Positions 17,867 to 28,164 of a stretch of DNA of 64,000 nt are shown here, piece after piece; position 1 is the stretch's first letter; the number at the start of each line of letters is the position of its first letter. This stretch comes from Pseudocoprococcus catus. GTDB lineage: Bacteria; Bacillota; Clostridia; Lachnospirales; Lachnospiraceae. Position numbers and translations under genes: made by a program. Under the pieces are notes generated by a model. The model did no database searches, was not told the origin of the DNA, and worked only from the letters and a program-made list of their open reading frames with translations. The stretch spans positions 1 to 64,000 of the forward strand of contig NZ_JAAXCM010000029.1 in NCBI RefSeq assembly GCF_019734885.1. Reading direction: 5' to 3'.

Positions 17867-19705
17867 TTACTCTACTGTCACACTCTTAGCCAGATTTCGT
17901 GGTTTATCTACATCCAAGCCTTTAGCTACACTGATGTAATATCCCAGTAACTGTAATGGAATCACTGCAAGTGATGTTGCAAAAAGCGGATCTGTTTTGG
18001 GAATGTAAACTGTAAAATCTGCTGTATCTTCAATGTTATACTTTCCAAAAGTGGTCAGTCCCATCAAATACGCTCCTCGGCTCTTACATTCTAGCATATT
18101 GGATATAGTTTTTTCGTATAGTTCTGGCTGGGTCAATACTCCTACTACTAGAATGTCATCTTCAATTAAAGAAATTGTTCCATGCTTTAATTCTCCGGCT
18201 GCATATGCTTCTGAATGAATATAGCTGATTTCTTTCATCTTTAAGCTACCTTCCATACAAATTGCATAATCAATGCCCCTTCCAACAAAGAATACATCAT
18301 GGGCATTTACCTGTTTTGACGCAAACCATTGGATACGTTCTTTGTCTTCTAAAATCTTTGCAATTTTTTCTGGTAAAATTTTTATTTCTTTAATAAGTTC
18401 AACATATCTTTCTTCTGAAATTTCTCCACGAACTTTTGCAAATTGGATTGCTAAAGCGTAAGTTGCAACAAGCTGTGTACTATAAGCCTTTGTTGTAGCG
18501 ACAGCAATTTCAGGTCCCGCCAAAGTATAAAATACAGAATCAGCTTCTCTGGCAATTGAAGAACCAACAACATTTACAATACCTAATGTTCGTACTCCCT
18601 TTTCTTTTGCTTCTCGAAGTGCTGCTAAACTATCTGCGGTTTCTCCAGACTGACTAATAACTACTACCAGACCATTTTTATCAAGAAGTGGTTTTCTATA
18701 TCGGAATTCTGATCCAAGTTCTACTCGAACTGGAATTTTTGCTAAATCTTCAATTACATACTGTGCTGCAATACCTACATGATAAGCTGATCCACAAGCA
18801 ACAATATAAATCTGACTAATATCTTTAATATCCTCTTCAGAAAGTCCAACTGCTGATAAATCAATCGTATTCTCTTTTACAACAGAATTGATTGTATCTT
18901 CTACCACTTTTGGCTGTTCATGAATCTCTTTCATCATAAAATGCTCATAACCAGCCTTTTCCGCTGCTTCTGCATTCCAATCAATAGTCTTTAACTCTTT
19001 CTCGATTTCATCTCCATCCAGATTGTAGAAAGTAATCTCACCTTTTCTTACACGAGCCATTTCCATATTCCCGATGTAATACACATTTCTTGTGTATTTT
19101 AAAATAGCTGGTACATCAGAAGCAATGTAAGACTCTCCATTTTCAATACCCAGAATCATTGGACTGTCTTTTCTCGCAACATATATTTCTTCTGGATAAT
19201 CATTGAACATCACTGCTAAAGCATATGAACCACGAATACGCACCATAGCATGGTTAATTGCATCTACCGGTGTTCCTTCATACTTTTTGTAATAATAATC
19301 AATGATCTTCACTGCTACTTCTGTATCTGTATCAGAATAAAAAGTGTATCCTTTTCTTACGAGTTTTTCTTTTAATTCTTGATAATTTTCAATAATACCA
19401 TTATGTACTGCCACAATGTTTCCATCATCGCTTCTATGTGGATGTGCATTATTTTCTGATGGTTCTCCATGTGTTGCCCATCTGGTATGTCCAATTCCAC
19501 ATGAACCAATTACTGCCTTGCCATCGTTTGTTTTCTCAGCAAGAATTTTAAGGCGACCTTTTGCCTTTACAATATCTACTTGCTTCTCTCCATCACGAAC
19601 AGCTATTCCTGCTGAATCATATCCTCGATATTCTAACTTAGACAGCCCATCTAATAAAATGGGAGCAGCCTGCTCATTTCCTGTAAATCCAACAATTCCA
19701 CACAT
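17867..19705 (-). CDS. glmS: Glutamine-fructose-6-phosphate aminotransferase
   Basis: A 612-residue GlmS, the usual length. It makes glucosamine 6-phosphate from fructose 6-phosphate and glutamine, the first step to UDP-GlcNAc. MCGIVGF gives the N-terminal nucleophilic cysteine; CGIGHTRWATHG, DTEVAVKII and the two C-terminal SIS domains (for example ISQSGETADSLAA and the final LAKSVTVE) are as expected. It starts 24 bp after glmM, too little space for the glmS ribozyme that precedes many Firmicute glmS genes, so control must lie upstream of glmM or elsewhere. GAGGAG precedes the ATG. Confidence 0.97.
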   Translation of the reverse strand: MCGIVGFTGNEQAAPILLDGLSKLEYRGYDSAGIAVRDGEKQVDIVKAKGRLKILAEKTNDGKAVIGSCGIGHTRWATHGEPSENNAHPHRSDDGNIVAVHNGIIENYQELKEKLVRKGYTFYSDTDTEVAVKIIDYYYKKYEGTPVDAINHAMVRIRGSYALAVMFNDYPEEIYVARKDSPMILGIENGESYIASDVPAILKYTRNVYYIGNMEMARVRKGEITFYNLDGDEIEKELKTIDWNAEAAEKAGYEHFMMKEIHEQPKVVEDTINSVVKENTIDLSAVGLSEEDIKDISQIYIVACGSAYHVGIAAQYVIEDLAKIPVRVELGSEFRYRKPLLDKNGLVVVISQSGETADSLAALREAKEKGVRTLGIVNVVGSSIAREADSVFYTLAGPEIAVATTKAYSTQLVATYALAIQFAKVRGEISEERYVELIKEIKILPEKIAKILEDKERIQWFASKQVNAHDVFFVGRGIDYAICMEGSLKMKEISYIHSEAYAAGELKHGTISLIEDDILVVGVLTQPELYEKTISNMLECKSRGAYLMGLTTFGKYNIEDTADFTVYIPKTDPLFATSLAVIPLQLLGYYISVAKGLDVDKPRNLAKSVTVE

Positions 19706-19729
19706 AATTATTTACTCCTCTTTTTTTGC

Positions 19730-21115
19730 TTATCTTGCTGCTTCTTTCTTATTAATTATAGAAACAACATCATCAACGTAGTTCTTACATATTTCCTCTG
19801 TCTCCGCTTCTACCATTACACGAATCAAAGGTTCTGTACCTGATTCTCTAACAAGAATACGACCAGTATCACCTAAAGCATCAGCAACTTTCTGAACAGC
19901 TTCCTGGACATCTTTGTCAGCCTGTGCAACCGCTTTATCCTTGACTTTGACATTTACAAGGACCTGTGGATAGATATGTAAATCCTCTGTGAGCTGACTC
20001 ATTTTCTTTTTCTTTGCCATCATAACTTCCATCATTTTAAGGCTGGTAAGAATACCATCCCCTGTTGAAGCATATTTTGAAAAAATAATATGACCCGACT
20101 GCTCCCCTCCAAGTCGACAACCATTTTTCTGCATATACTCATAAACATATTTATCACCAACAGCCGTTTTGGCATAACCAATTCCAAGCTCATCAAAGGC
20201 TTTATAAAGTCCAAAATTGGACATTACCGTTGTAACAACAGTATTTGTAATCAATTTCTCACGTTCTTTCATGTATCTTCCGTAAACATAAAGAATTGCA
20301 TCTCCATCGACTACATTTCCTTTTTCATCTACGCAAAGACAACGATCTGCATCTCCATCATAAGCAAAACCAACATCCAGTCCTTTCTCGACTACAAATT
20401 TCTGCAATCCCTCAATATGAGTGGAACCGGCATCTGTATTAATATTGGTGCCATTTGGATCTGCATTGATTACGTATGTTTTTGCTCCCAATGCATCGAA
20501 TACTGCTTTGGCAATATTCCATGAACTACCATTGGCACAATCAAGTCCCACTTTCATACCCTTAAATGAATAAACACCCAGGGAAATCAGATAACCCACA
20601 TATCTGTTTCTTCCAGAAACATAATCTACTGTACATCCAATTTCGTCCCGATGAGCATATGGAATCTCTGCATAATCTTTGCCAAATACATTCAAATTAC
20701 CATCAAGGTATGCTTCCACCAAAGAAATTGTATCTTCATCCATCTTTTCACCATTGCCATTAATTAACTTGATTCCATTATCATAGTATGGGTTATGGCT
20801 TGCTGAAATCATAATACCGCAATCAAATTCATCTACTCGTGCAACATAGGCAACAGATGGCGTAGTCGTCACATGAAGAAGATAAGCATCCGCTCCTGAT
20901 GCTACCAGACCTCCAACTAAAGAATATTCAAACATATAACTTGAACGGCGAGTATCTTTTCCAATTACAATACGAGCTGGTGTGTCATCACCTGATTGCT
21001 TCTTTAATTCACCATAATACCAGCCTAAAAAACGCCCGATTTTATACGCATGATCTGCTGTTAAATTCTTATTAGCTTCTCCTCGGAAACCGTCTGTTCC
21101 AAAATATTTTCCCAT
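19730..21115 (-). CDS. glmM: Phosphoglucosamine mutase
   Basis: A 461-residue mutase converting glucosamine 6-phosphate to glucosamine 1-phosphate. The start GKYFGTDGFRGEAN, the active-site serine loop MISASHNPYYDNGIK (about 103-116), metal loop DGDADRCL, sugar loop GGEQSGHI and phosphate loop RESGTEPLIRV are all present. It is followed at 24 bp by glmS, so the pair supplies the UDP-GlcNAc needed by peptidoglycan and by the capsule genes to the right, whose CapE/F/G branch starts from UDP-GlcNAc. Confidence 0.96.
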   Translation of the reverse strand: MGKYFGTDGFRGEANKNLTADHAYKIGRFLGWYYGELKKQSGDDTPARIVIGKDTRRSSYMFEYSLVGGLVASGADAYLLHVTTTPSVAYVARVDEFDCGIMISASHNPYYDNGIKLINGNGEKMDEDTISLVEAYLDGNLNVFGKDYAEIPYAHRDEIGCTVDYVSGRNRYVGYLISLGVYSFKGMKVGLDCANGSSWNIAKAVFDALGAKTYVINADPNGTNINTDAGSTHIEGLQKFVVEKGLDVGFAYDGDADRCLCVDEKGNVVDGDAILYVYGRYMKEREKLITNTVVTTVMSNFGLYKAFDELGIGYAKTAVGDKYVYEYMQKNGCRLGGEQSGHIIFSKYASTGDGILTSLKMMEVMMAKKKKMSQLTEDLHIYPQVLVNVKVKDKAVAQADKDVQEAVQKVADALGDTGRILVRESGTEPLIRVMVEAETEEICKNYVDDVVSIINKKEAAR

Positions 21116-21244
21116 TTTATTTTAATTCCTTTTCTTTTTATAAGATACTTGTTATTGTACTTTCAACATGAATATTACGGTGCGGCAGAGCCGCCTGTCC
21201 GATCATCTTGCATCGGAATACTCGCAGGTACGGACTATCTACCG

Positions 21245-21487
21245 TTTACTTCCCTTCAGTGCATTCTGTACATACTCTGTCGTCATAATCTTCTTAATCG
21301 TACCTTCTGCATCCAGTTGCTCTGTTTTCTTTATGGAGTGCACCCCCATTGTTTCCCCATAAACAACTTTTCTCCATAACGAGTGCCAATGATATTCGTC
21401 CAAGTGTCACCAAAAATCTGCTGAACAGCCTTTGCCAGATCATCGATATTCGAAGCATCCAACTCCTAGATAAACAACTGACCTAGA
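21245..21487 (-). pseudogene. Degraded copy of capE (UDP-GlcNAc 4,6-dehydratase)
   Basis: The minus strand reads EGTIKKIMTTEYVQNALKG near 21250-21310 and, further right, DDLAKAVQQIFGDTWTNIIGTRYGEKLF near 21365-21460. Both closely match the end of the intact CapE at 35829-36875, at DNA level too. About 50 codons between them are lost and an in-frame stop follows the right-hand piece. The rest of the 21,116-21,600 gap holds no gene I can support; it must also contain the glmM promoter. Confidence 0.85.
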
Positions 21488-21600
21488 GATCATCAGCCGG
21501 TTATCATTGGAAGAGGAACGGTTCTGAGAATAAGAGATATTGGAGGAATGCAGATTCTCTCCAAATGCCGAATTTTCAATATTTTTATACCTTATTAGCC

Positions 21601-22773
21601 CTAAAATTTGTTGAGGGGAGATTTTTTCGGAAGTTCACATAAAGACTCTTTTAATCCTTGAAGAAAAAGTTCTCTATGTGCTTCGCATTCTAAATAATTA
21701 CATAACGCAAGTTTTTGATCTTTTGTTATTCTTCTTTCAAACCATGTTCCTTTTGATAATTTATTAAACACTCTATTAAGCAAACTAGTATTATGTGGCA
21801 TCCCTGTTCTTAAATATGCATTAATATGTTGTTGTGCAAATTTTGAATACTCTGTTTCTATAAAAGTTGATTCAATAATGCTTTTACTTCTATCTTCAAA
21901 TCCGTTAATTATTTCTTCCTTTTTTTCATTTTCAGCCAACCTAATTCCGCTTCCTACTTTTACAATAGGTATATACTTAATCGAAAAATCATTTTTACTT
22001 TTAAAAATAATTTCAATTAACAAAGATGTTTTCCAAAACTCTGAATCCGAATCATCAAATAGAAAATTTCCCTGTCCATAAATAATTTTTCCAGTTTCCC
22101 AATCTTCATAACATCCTATACAATGTGAATGTTGACAAACAACCAAATCAGCTCCACTATCAACAATACGTCGGCATATTTTTTGCAAATTTGGCGAAGG
22201 ATATCTATAATGTTCTTTTCCTCCATGATACAGTACAATTACATAATCAACATCTTTTTTTAATAATTTAATATGATCTAAACTGACTAATGGATCGAAC
22301 GGGTTAGCACCTGCTTTATTTTCTGTAGCAATAGAAAATTCTCTTTCGGCACAACAATAAATGCCTATTTTTATTCCATTTTTTTCAAAAATAAACGGTT
22401 TAGATGCTTCCTTTAAATTGTTACCTGCACCCGCATATTTTATGTTTTCTCTATTCAAGTTTTCCATCGTTGCTTTTAATCCTTGAACTCTTTGATCTAA
22501 AATATGATTATTCGCTAATGTAAAAAAATAAGGATTTAGTTTTTTTATGCCATTAATTGTTTTACTTAAGGCTTGTAAATTAGGCCCACACTTTTGAAGT
22601 GGGGATATTATGTCTGTTAAAGGAACTTCCAAGTTAAATATTGTGAAATCCATTTCGTGCAATAATTCACACATTGCTTCTCCCACAAGTGCCTCAACAT
22701 TACCTTTTATAAACTCTGCATAATTGCTTTTTGTAGGAACCATATCCGCACCAATTAGTATCTTCGTATCCAT
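21601..22773 (-). CDS. CapA-family (poly-gamma-glutamate capsule type) metallophosphatase-like protein
   Basis: A 390-residue protein of the CapA family. The pattern LIGADMVPTK at the start, FNLEVPLTD, LANNHILDQ, YGGAGNN-like AGAGNN and VVCQHSHCIG matches the conserved metal-site boxes (expected GDxM, NLE, NNH, HxH). Family members act in poly-gamma-glutamate or other surface-polymer handling, but the true reaction is unclear. No signal peptide is seen, so it is probably cytoplasmic. It is the last intact gene of the capsule locus and lies 10 bp after the ATP-grasp gene. The DNA here is AT-rich. Confidence 0.78.
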   Translation of the reverse strand: MDTKILIGADMVPTKSNYAEFIKGNVEALVGEAMCELLHEMDFTIFNLEVPLTDIISPLQKCGPNLQALSKTINGIKKLNPYFFTLANNHILDQRVQGLKATMENLNRENIKYAGAGNNLKEASKPFIFEKNGIKIGIYCCAEREFSIATENKAGANPFDPLVSLDHIKLLKKDVDYVIVLYHGGKEHYRYPSPNLQKICRRIVDSGADLVVCQHSHCIGCYEDWETGKIIYGQGNFLFDDSDSEFWKTSLLIEIIFKSKNDFSIKYIPIVKVGSGIRLAENEKKEEIINGFEDRSKSIIESTFIETEYSKFAQQHINAYLRTGMPHNTSLLNRVFNKLSKGTWFERRITKDQKLALCNYLECEAHRELFLQGLKESLCELPKKSPLNKF

Positions 22774-22783
22774 TTAATTCTCC

Positions 22784-23689
22784 CTATAATTCTATCCAAT
22801 TTCCAATTTTGTAATCCCATTCTATTGGTTCAATTTTATCAAATCCACTTCCATCAAAAAATGTAATTTCTCCAAAGTATATCTTATTCGAACAATAATA
22901 TAAATCAATTCTAACATGCTTCATATTTTGAGATAATTTTTCAGCTATTTCTATCATTTTCTCATAATTACACGGTTTTTCAGGTTTAATACGTGAATGT
23001 TCATATCCCCATTGAAAATCCAACCAATTAAAACTTCTATCAAAGTAATCTGCTTTTGTGGGCTGGTCAGAATTTCTATCAGAATTAATCATCACAAACT
23101 TCACTTCGCCATTGAAGCAATAAAACTTATAATCTCTTAAATCTTTTGTATCGGGATCAATCATATATTTTTCTGCAATTATTTTCTTTGGAACATCTTT
23201 ATATGGCCATTCTCTACCTGCATAATAATACTCTTCTTTTAAACCTTTTTCTAAATTTTTCTTTACACTCCTAATATCAAGTTCTTTTTTATTCGTACAA
23301 ATATACATTCCTCTACCAGAATTATGATTACATTTTAATACAAATTTATCTGGCAAACTATTAAAATCTATTTCCTCTGGTGCATCCCATACACCTAACA
23401 TTGGAATTAAATACTCCTCTCCCAACACCTGTTTAATATAATTTCTAACTTTGTATTTGTCAACCATCATCGTATATTCAGGTCTTCGTTCATTTATTTT
23501 TAGCCACTGAAGCTTTTCATTATAAGTTTTTGGATTCTCTAAATCTAATGCTCTACCCATTGAACTTTTAAATACTCTTTTTAGATATATATCATCGGGC
23601 ATTGTTTTATAAAATCCGCGCCTTCCTAGCACCATTGTACGAAAATTCTTATCAATTATTATCTTTACTATTTTTCTTATTTTATTCAT
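22784..23689 (-). CDS. TupA-like ATP-grasp protein of polysaccharide loci
   Basis: A 301-residue protein of the TupA-like ATP-grasp family, common in capsule and teichuronopeptide loci. KTYNEKLQWLK (about 56-66), DKYKVRNYIK, FVLKCNHNSG (a nucleotide-binding strand) and DLYYCSNKIYFGEITFF near the end are typical. It may join an amino acid or peptide to a glycan, by analogy with ATP-grasp ligases. Only family membership is supported here. It overlaps the preceding glycosyltransferase by 8 bp. Confidence 0.8.
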   Translation of the reverse strand: MNKIRKIVKIIIDKNFRTMVLGRRGFYKTMPDDIYLKRVFKSSMGRALDLENPKTYNEKLQWLKINERRPEYTMMVDKYKVRNYIKQVLGEEYLIPMLGVWDAPEEIDFNSLPDKFVLKCNHNSGRGMYICTNKKELDIRSVKKNLEKGLKEEYYYAGREWPYKDVPKKIIAEKYMIDPDTKDLRDYKFYCFNGEVKFVMINSDRNSDQPTKADYFDRSFNWLDFQWGYEHSRIKPEKPCNYEKMIEIAEKLSQNMKHVRIDLYYCSNKIYFGEITFFDGSGFDKIEPIEWDYKIGNWIEL

Positions 23690-24872
23690 ATAACTCCTTT
23701 AGTTTATTTAAAAATCCACTCATTTCTTGAGTATAACTATCAATATTAAATACTCTACTTGCAGTAATATATGCATTATTTTTCATTTCTATTATTTCTT
23801 CTGACGACTTATTCATCAAAATAATCAATGTTTTTTCTATTGTTAATATATCATTATTATCCAAACAAATGCCATCATACATATGTGTTATCACTGAATC
23901 TGCACCTCCAACTTTTGTACAAATCACAGGCACTCCTAAACACATACTTTCTGCAAATTTAGTAGAAAATCCAGCTTTTGCATATTGTTTATTTTCTCTT
24001 AGAAGAAAGCTAAAATCTGCTCTTTGAATTATTTTTTTTGCTATACTATTCGACACTCTTCCATGAATATCAATACCATATTTTTGCCAACAAACTTCTC
24101 CTGTTACATTTTCAAGCTGCTCTAACGTCACTCCTATAAGATCCATGTGAATATGTATTTTTTTTAAATTTATATGCTTTACAGCTTGCAATATCGGCAA
24201 AATATAATCTTTATTTCCACCTATACTACCAGCATAAACTAAATGAAGCATCGAACTTCTTTCATATTTTTCTAATATATCACTATTTCCAAATTCAAAA
24301 ATAGGTGGAACAAAAATTGTTGGGACTTTCATTTTATAATAGTATTCTTTAAAAAATTTACTAATTGAAATAACACCATCTACATATTTATCTATTTTTA
24401 ATATTGTTTTATCAACTTGTCTTTGGATGAGCTCTCTTTCAATAAATCCTGTTCTGTCAGATTTTTCAAACCAATCAACTCTTTCAACCAAAAAAGGAAT
24501 CCTCCTTTTATGGCAGTATTTCACCATCCATGACTCACCTGCATAACCATACATTAAAATAAATTCTGGTTTTTTATTTTTTATTTTTTCTTTTAAAATC
24601 TTTCTGTATTTCCAACCAGTCAATTCATCTATCAACCATTCTATAGTTGAAATCTTAGGTATTGTTATAAATTTTGATGTATAACAATAATTAAATAGAT
24701 CTGTCTCATCTGATATTTTATTCATACCTTCATAATCATCACAAATAAATGTCGTATGATATCCCAAATTTCCGAAAAGACGAGCCATATTTTGAGCATG
24801 TATCGATAGTGCCGTATTAGGTTTGCCCACATCTCCTATATATATAATTTCCTTTGTTTTATCGTTCTTCAT
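23682..24872 (-). CDS. Glycosyltransferase, GT4 type
   Basis: About 396 residues with a two-domain GT-B layout. The C-terminal part shows LVYAGSIGG (donor-domain entry), DIHGRVSNSIAKKIIQ, and the nucleotide-binding KFAESMCLGVPVICTKVGG, close to the GT4 E-x7-E signature. The start MKNDKTK at 24872 suits the family; a longer frame reaches 24911 but adds an unlikely hydrophobic leader. No clear ribosome site is present, and the IS110 element begins just upstream, so it may have lost its original promoter context. Adds a sugar to the capsule repeat; the specificity is unknown. Confidence 0.8.
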   Translation of the reverse strand: MKNDKTKEIIYIGDVGKPNTALSIHAQNMARLFGNLGYHTTFICDDYEGMNKISDETDLFNYCYTSKFITIPKISTIEWLIDELTGWKYRKILKEKIKNKKPEFILMYGYAGESWMVKYCHKRRIPFLVERVDWFEKSDRTGFIERELIQRQVDKTILKIDKYVDGVISISKFFKEYYYKMKVPTIFVPPIFEFGNSDILEKYERSSMLHLVYAGSIGGNKDYILPILQAVKHINLKKIHIHMDLIGVTLEQLENVTGEVCWQKYGIDIHGRVSNSIAKKIIQRADFSFLLRENKQYAKAGFSTKFAESMCLGVPVICTKVGGADSVITHMYDGICLDNNDILTIEKTLIILMNKSSEEIIEMKNNAYITASRVFNIDSYTQEMSGFLNKLKELYE

Positions 24873-25146
24873 CAAATACTTGTATGATGTTATTAGAAGC
24901 AAAAACAACATACTTCCTTTCTTTTTTTGTTTCGTGGTTTAATACATTCAGATACTGTGACTTTTGATTTTTTTCTGTAGCTTTGACTACTCAACAGGAG
25001 TGTATTGCCATCTCTTTTATCTGAATTGTTTATTAGCTGGATGTTGCCAGAGCGTTTGCTCAGAGTACTTATTTCAATCAAGTCTACGATGATAATTGTT
25101 GGTGGATACCACGGTATCAGACTTTATGAAAGGGAGGTACAACCTC

Positions 25147-26313
25147 ATGATTTACGTCGGCATTGATATTGCCAAACTTAACCATTTCGCCGCTGCGATT
25201 TCTTCCGACGGCGAGATACTCATTGAGCCGTTCAAATTCACAAATGACTATGATGGCTTCTATCTGCTGCTTTCTAAACTGGCACCACTTGACCAGAACA
25301 GCATCATCATAGGTCTTGAGTCAACGGCACACTACGGTGACAACCTTGTTCGTTTTCTTATCAGCAAGGACTTTAAAGTGTGTGTTCTAAACCCGATTCA
25401 GACTTCTTCTATGCGTAAAAATAATGTACGCAAGACTAAGACTGATAAAGTCGACACGTTTGTTATTGCTAAAACCCTTATGATGCAGGACTCCTTACGA
25501 TTCATGCCCCTGGATGATCTGGATTATATTGAACTCAAAGAGCTCGTCAGATTCCGTCAGAAACTGGTGAAGCAGCGTACCCGTTTAAAAATACAGCTGA
25601 CTTCTTATGTGGATCAGGTTTTCCCTGAACTACAGTATTTCTTCAAATCTGGCCTGCATCAGAATTCTGTCTATGCCCTCCTTAAAGAGGCTCCGACACC
25701 AACTGCCATTGCTTCTATGCATATGACCCATCTTGCTCACCTTCTCGAAGTTGCTTCCCACGACCATTTCGGTAAGGAGAAAGCCAGAGAATTAAGAGTT
25801 CTCGCACAGAAGTCTGTCGGTGTCAATGACAGTTCTTTATCTATTCAGATAACTCACACCATTGAACAGATTGAGTTACTGGATAGCCAATTGTTTCACA
25901 CAGAGCTTGAAATGGCAAATCTTGTCACCTGCCTGCACTCTGTGATTATGACCATTCCCGGAATTGGTTTCATCAATGGCGGGATGATCCTTGGTGAGAT
26001 TGGTGATATACACCGTTTCTCAGAACCAAAGAAACTGCTTGCGTTCGCCGGACTGGATCCATCGGTTCATCAGTCTGGTAATTTCCAAGCACAGAGAACC
26101 AGAATGTCCAAGCGTGGTTCAAGGGTATTACGCTATGCCCTTATAAATGCAGCTCACAATGTTGTTAAAAACAACGCTACTTTCACGGCTTATTATGATG
26201 CCAAGAGAGCTGAAGGCCGAACCCACTACAATGCCCTTGGACACTGTGCTGGCAAGCTTGTCAGAGTCATCTGGAAGATGCTCACTGACGAAGTAGAATT
26301 TAACCTCGAATAA
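25147..26313 (+). CDS. IS110-family DEDD transposase (recombinase)
   Basis: About 388 residues. The N-terminal RuvC-like DEDD domain shows [21 protein letters not shown] and [11 protein letters not shown], with acidic residues at the expected sites. The C-terminal domain has [31 protein letters not shown] and [14 protein letters not shown], which includes the conserved serine. The start at 25147 is chosen because GGGAGG lies 10 nt upstream; an in-frame start at 25096 has none. The gene is intact, so the element may be active. Confidence 0.95.
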   Translation: MIYVGIDIAKLNHFAAAISSDGEILIEPFKFTNDYDGFYLLLSKLAPLDQNSIIIGLESTAHYGDNLVRFLISKDFKVCVLNPIQTSSMRKNNVRKTKTDKVDTFVIAKTLMMQDSLRFMPLDDLDYIELKELVRFRQKLVKQRTRLKIQLTSYVDQVFPELQYFFKSGLHQNSVYALLKEAPTPTAIASMHMTHLAHLLEVASHDHFGKEKARELRVLAQKSVGVNDSSLSIQITHTIEQIELLDSQLFHTELEMANLVTCLHSVIMTIPGIGFINGGMILGEIGDIHRFSEPKKLLAFAGLDPSVHQSGNFQAQRTRMSKRGSRVLRYALINAAHNVVKNNATFTAYYDAKRAEGRTHYNALGHCAGKLVRVIWKMLTDEVEFNLE

Positions 26314-26343
26314 GAGGTCTGCATACCATAATCGATAGATTTT

Positions 26344-26386
26344 GAAAAAGGGCTTTTAGGGAGCTTTATTAAAGTTACCCTTTTTA
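26344..26386 (+). terminator. Probable terminator after the IS110 transposase
   Basis: AAAAAGGG and CCCTTTTT arms separated by about 25 nt lie 31 bp after the transposase stop, ending in a T-run on the plus strand. Confidence 0.5.
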
Positions 26387-26465
26387 CCCGAAACAAAAAA
26401 ATTGAATTTCTGGCTAATTTATACTTGACTTTTCATAGCTGGTCTCCTTTATATTTTTAAAAAAA

Positions 26466-26617
26466 TTAATCCTTTTGATACAAGTCTCTTGTATACACTT
26501 TGTTACGGACATCATCAAAAACTGAATCTTACCTATTGACAATATAAGCAGATTTTCATCAAATGTTGCCGTTAAATCCAGATCTTTTTCTACTAAATAT
26601 TTTTCAATATTGTATAC
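26466..26617 (-). pseudogene. Degraded copy of ugd (UDP-glucose 6-dehydrogenase)
   Basis: On the minus strand IEKYLVEKDLDLTATFDE is followed, after a deletion and frame change, by FDDVRNKVYTRDLYQKD and a stop at 26466-26468. These match [18 protein letters not shown] near the start and the last residues [17 protein letters not shown] of the intact Ugd at 36908-38158. Almost all of the gene between is lost. It fills most of the 26,314-26,651 gap together with the IS110 flank. Confidence 0.85.
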
Positions 26618-26651
26618 TTTGTAGGGCTGGAATCGGCAACCCCTCTTCCCC

Positions 26652-28148
26652 TTATTTTTCTTTCAGACTGAACTTTGAATGACTCTTTTTACTCCTAAAT
26701 ATAACTTTTAAGTTATTTTTTTTAATTAAGTTCAAAATATACAAAAACGCTTCTATCTTTAATACGTACGAACCTATAATATAAATAACTATTCCTAAAC
26801 AAATTTGTAGAAAAATTGTTATTATATCTGCACATCCAATATTTACTATAGGAGAAACTAGAACATACATAATTATTGACAATACTAATGATGGTAAAAT
26901 ATCTTTCATCTGCTCTACAATACCATATCCTATTAATTTTTTATTTGGAAAAATATTTAATAATGCTGAAATTCCTGCAAAAACAGCATTCATAATAGCA
27001 ACTGCTAATGGACTAATCTGTATCGCAATAAATAAAAGAATAACACCTATCGCTTTTTTTATCATTTCTAACCTTAAACATATATCACTTCTTCCAGACG
27101 CCTTAATTGCTTGTACATTTGCTGTCTGAGATGGCTGAAACATCCAAAATAAGCAACTAATTTGTAAAAAAGGAACACAAGAGATCCATCTATCTGTTAG
27201 AAGAAGTCGAATCATTGGTTCCGCCACTATTATCAATCCTGTAACAATTGGAAACACAACATATGAACTCATCATAATAGATTGTCTTGTTAATTCTTTT
27301 AATTTACCCTTTTCCTGATTCGCTATAGACATTGCTGGAAAAAGTACACTACTTATTGCACTGTTAATATTCATAACTAATACTGACGGGAATTGTTCGC
27401 CCTTATTGTAAGATGCCAAATCTGCCGGTGTATAAATTTTACCAATAAATAAATTTTTTAATTCTACATATAATTGATTCATAAATTGAGCAGCTACTAA
27501 TTTCCATCCAAATGAAAATAAAGTTTTTGCAGAATCCTTATCAAACTCAAACGTAGGATACCATTTTACTGTAATAAACAAAATAAATGTATTTATAATT
27601 GTATTTGTCATATACTGAGTAACTAATGCCCAAATTCCAGCGCCATTATATGCCAAGACAATCCCTGCAAAACCCGAGATCAAAGTCCCCCCAACTGTTG
27701 AATAAAAAAATTTTCGAAACATCATATGTTTAGATACATAGGCCTGCTGAATAGTATTCACCGATGAAAGCGGCACTTGTAACCCTAATACTCTAAGAAC
27801 CAATATAAGTTGTTCATTATTATAAAATCTTGCAATAAAGGGTGCTGAACAAAATAAAAAAACATATAAAAGTAATGAAAGAAATAAACTACAAAAAAAC
27901 ATTGTTGAAAAATCACTTTGCTTTGCATTTGGCTTTTGAATCAATGTTTCACCCAACCCATTTGACACAAAGACATTAGCTAAATTTATAAATACTAGAA
28001 CTAATGCAACACTCCCATATTCTTCTGGGAGTAACATTCTTGCCAACACTAGAGATACAATAAATGATACTCCCTGTGCTAAAATTCTTTCTCCAAACTT
28101 CCAAAATAATCCTGAAATAATTTGTTTTTTTAAACCATTTTTCATCAA
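26652..28148 (-). CDS. wzx: Polysaccharide flippase, Wzx type
   Basis: A 498-residue integral membrane protein with about 12-14 helices, of the oligosaccharide flippase family. The N-terminal segment (FGERILAQGVSFIVSLVLARMLLPEEYGSVALV) is diagnostic. It moves the lipid-linked repeat unit across the membrane. It lies in the same direction as the wzy polymerase and GT4 genes. The DNA is AT-rich. The symbol states the role, not orthology. Confidence 0.9.
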   Translation of the reverse strand: MMKNGLKKQIISGLFWKFGERILAQGVSFIVSLVLARMLLPEEYGSVALVLVFINLANVFVSNGLGETLIQKPNAKQSDFSTMFFCSLFLSLLLYVFLFCSAPFIARFYNNEQLILVLRVLGLQVPLSSVNTIQQAYVSKHMMFRKFFYSTVGGTLISGFAGIVLAYNGAGIWALVTQYMTNTIINTFILFITVKWYPTFEFDKDSAKTLFSFGWKLVAAQFMNQLYVELKNLFIGKIYTPADLASYNKGEQFPSVLVMNINSAISSVLFPAMSIANQEKGKLKELTRQSIMMSSYVVFPIVTGLIIVAEPMIRLLLTDRWISCVPFLQISCLFWMFQPSQTANVQAIKASGRSDICLRLEMIKKAIGVILLFIAIQISPLAVAIMNAVFAGISALLNIFPNKKLIGYGIVEQMKDILPSLVLSIIMYVLVSPIVNIGCADIITIFLQICLGIVIYIIGSYVLKIEAFLYILNLIKKNNLKVIFRSKKSHSKFSLKEK

Positions 28149-28164
28149 TTTTTCCTCTAACGTG

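Larger units (their letters stand above)
24912..26400 (+). mobile_element. IS110-family insertion sequence
   Basis: An IS110 transposase gene on the plus strand, opposite to all neighbouring capsule genes, with about 230 bp of non-coding DNA upstream and 90 bp downstream. IS110 elements usually lack terminal inverted repeats, and none is obvious. In the IS110 group the non-coding flank encodes the bridge RNA that selects target and donor DNA; a short hairpin (GAGCGTTTGCTC near 25,050) lies in the upstream flank. The exact ends are not determined, so the limits are approximate. Confidence 0.6.

Noticed and set aside
19706-19729. Possible glmS ribozyme before glmS
   Set aside because: Only 24 bp separate glmM and glmS, far too short for the ribozyme, and none of its helices are present.
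24893-25081. A 62-codon minus-strand open frame in the IS110 flank
   Set aside because: It has no ribosome site and no family resemblance; the region fits the IS non-coding flank better.
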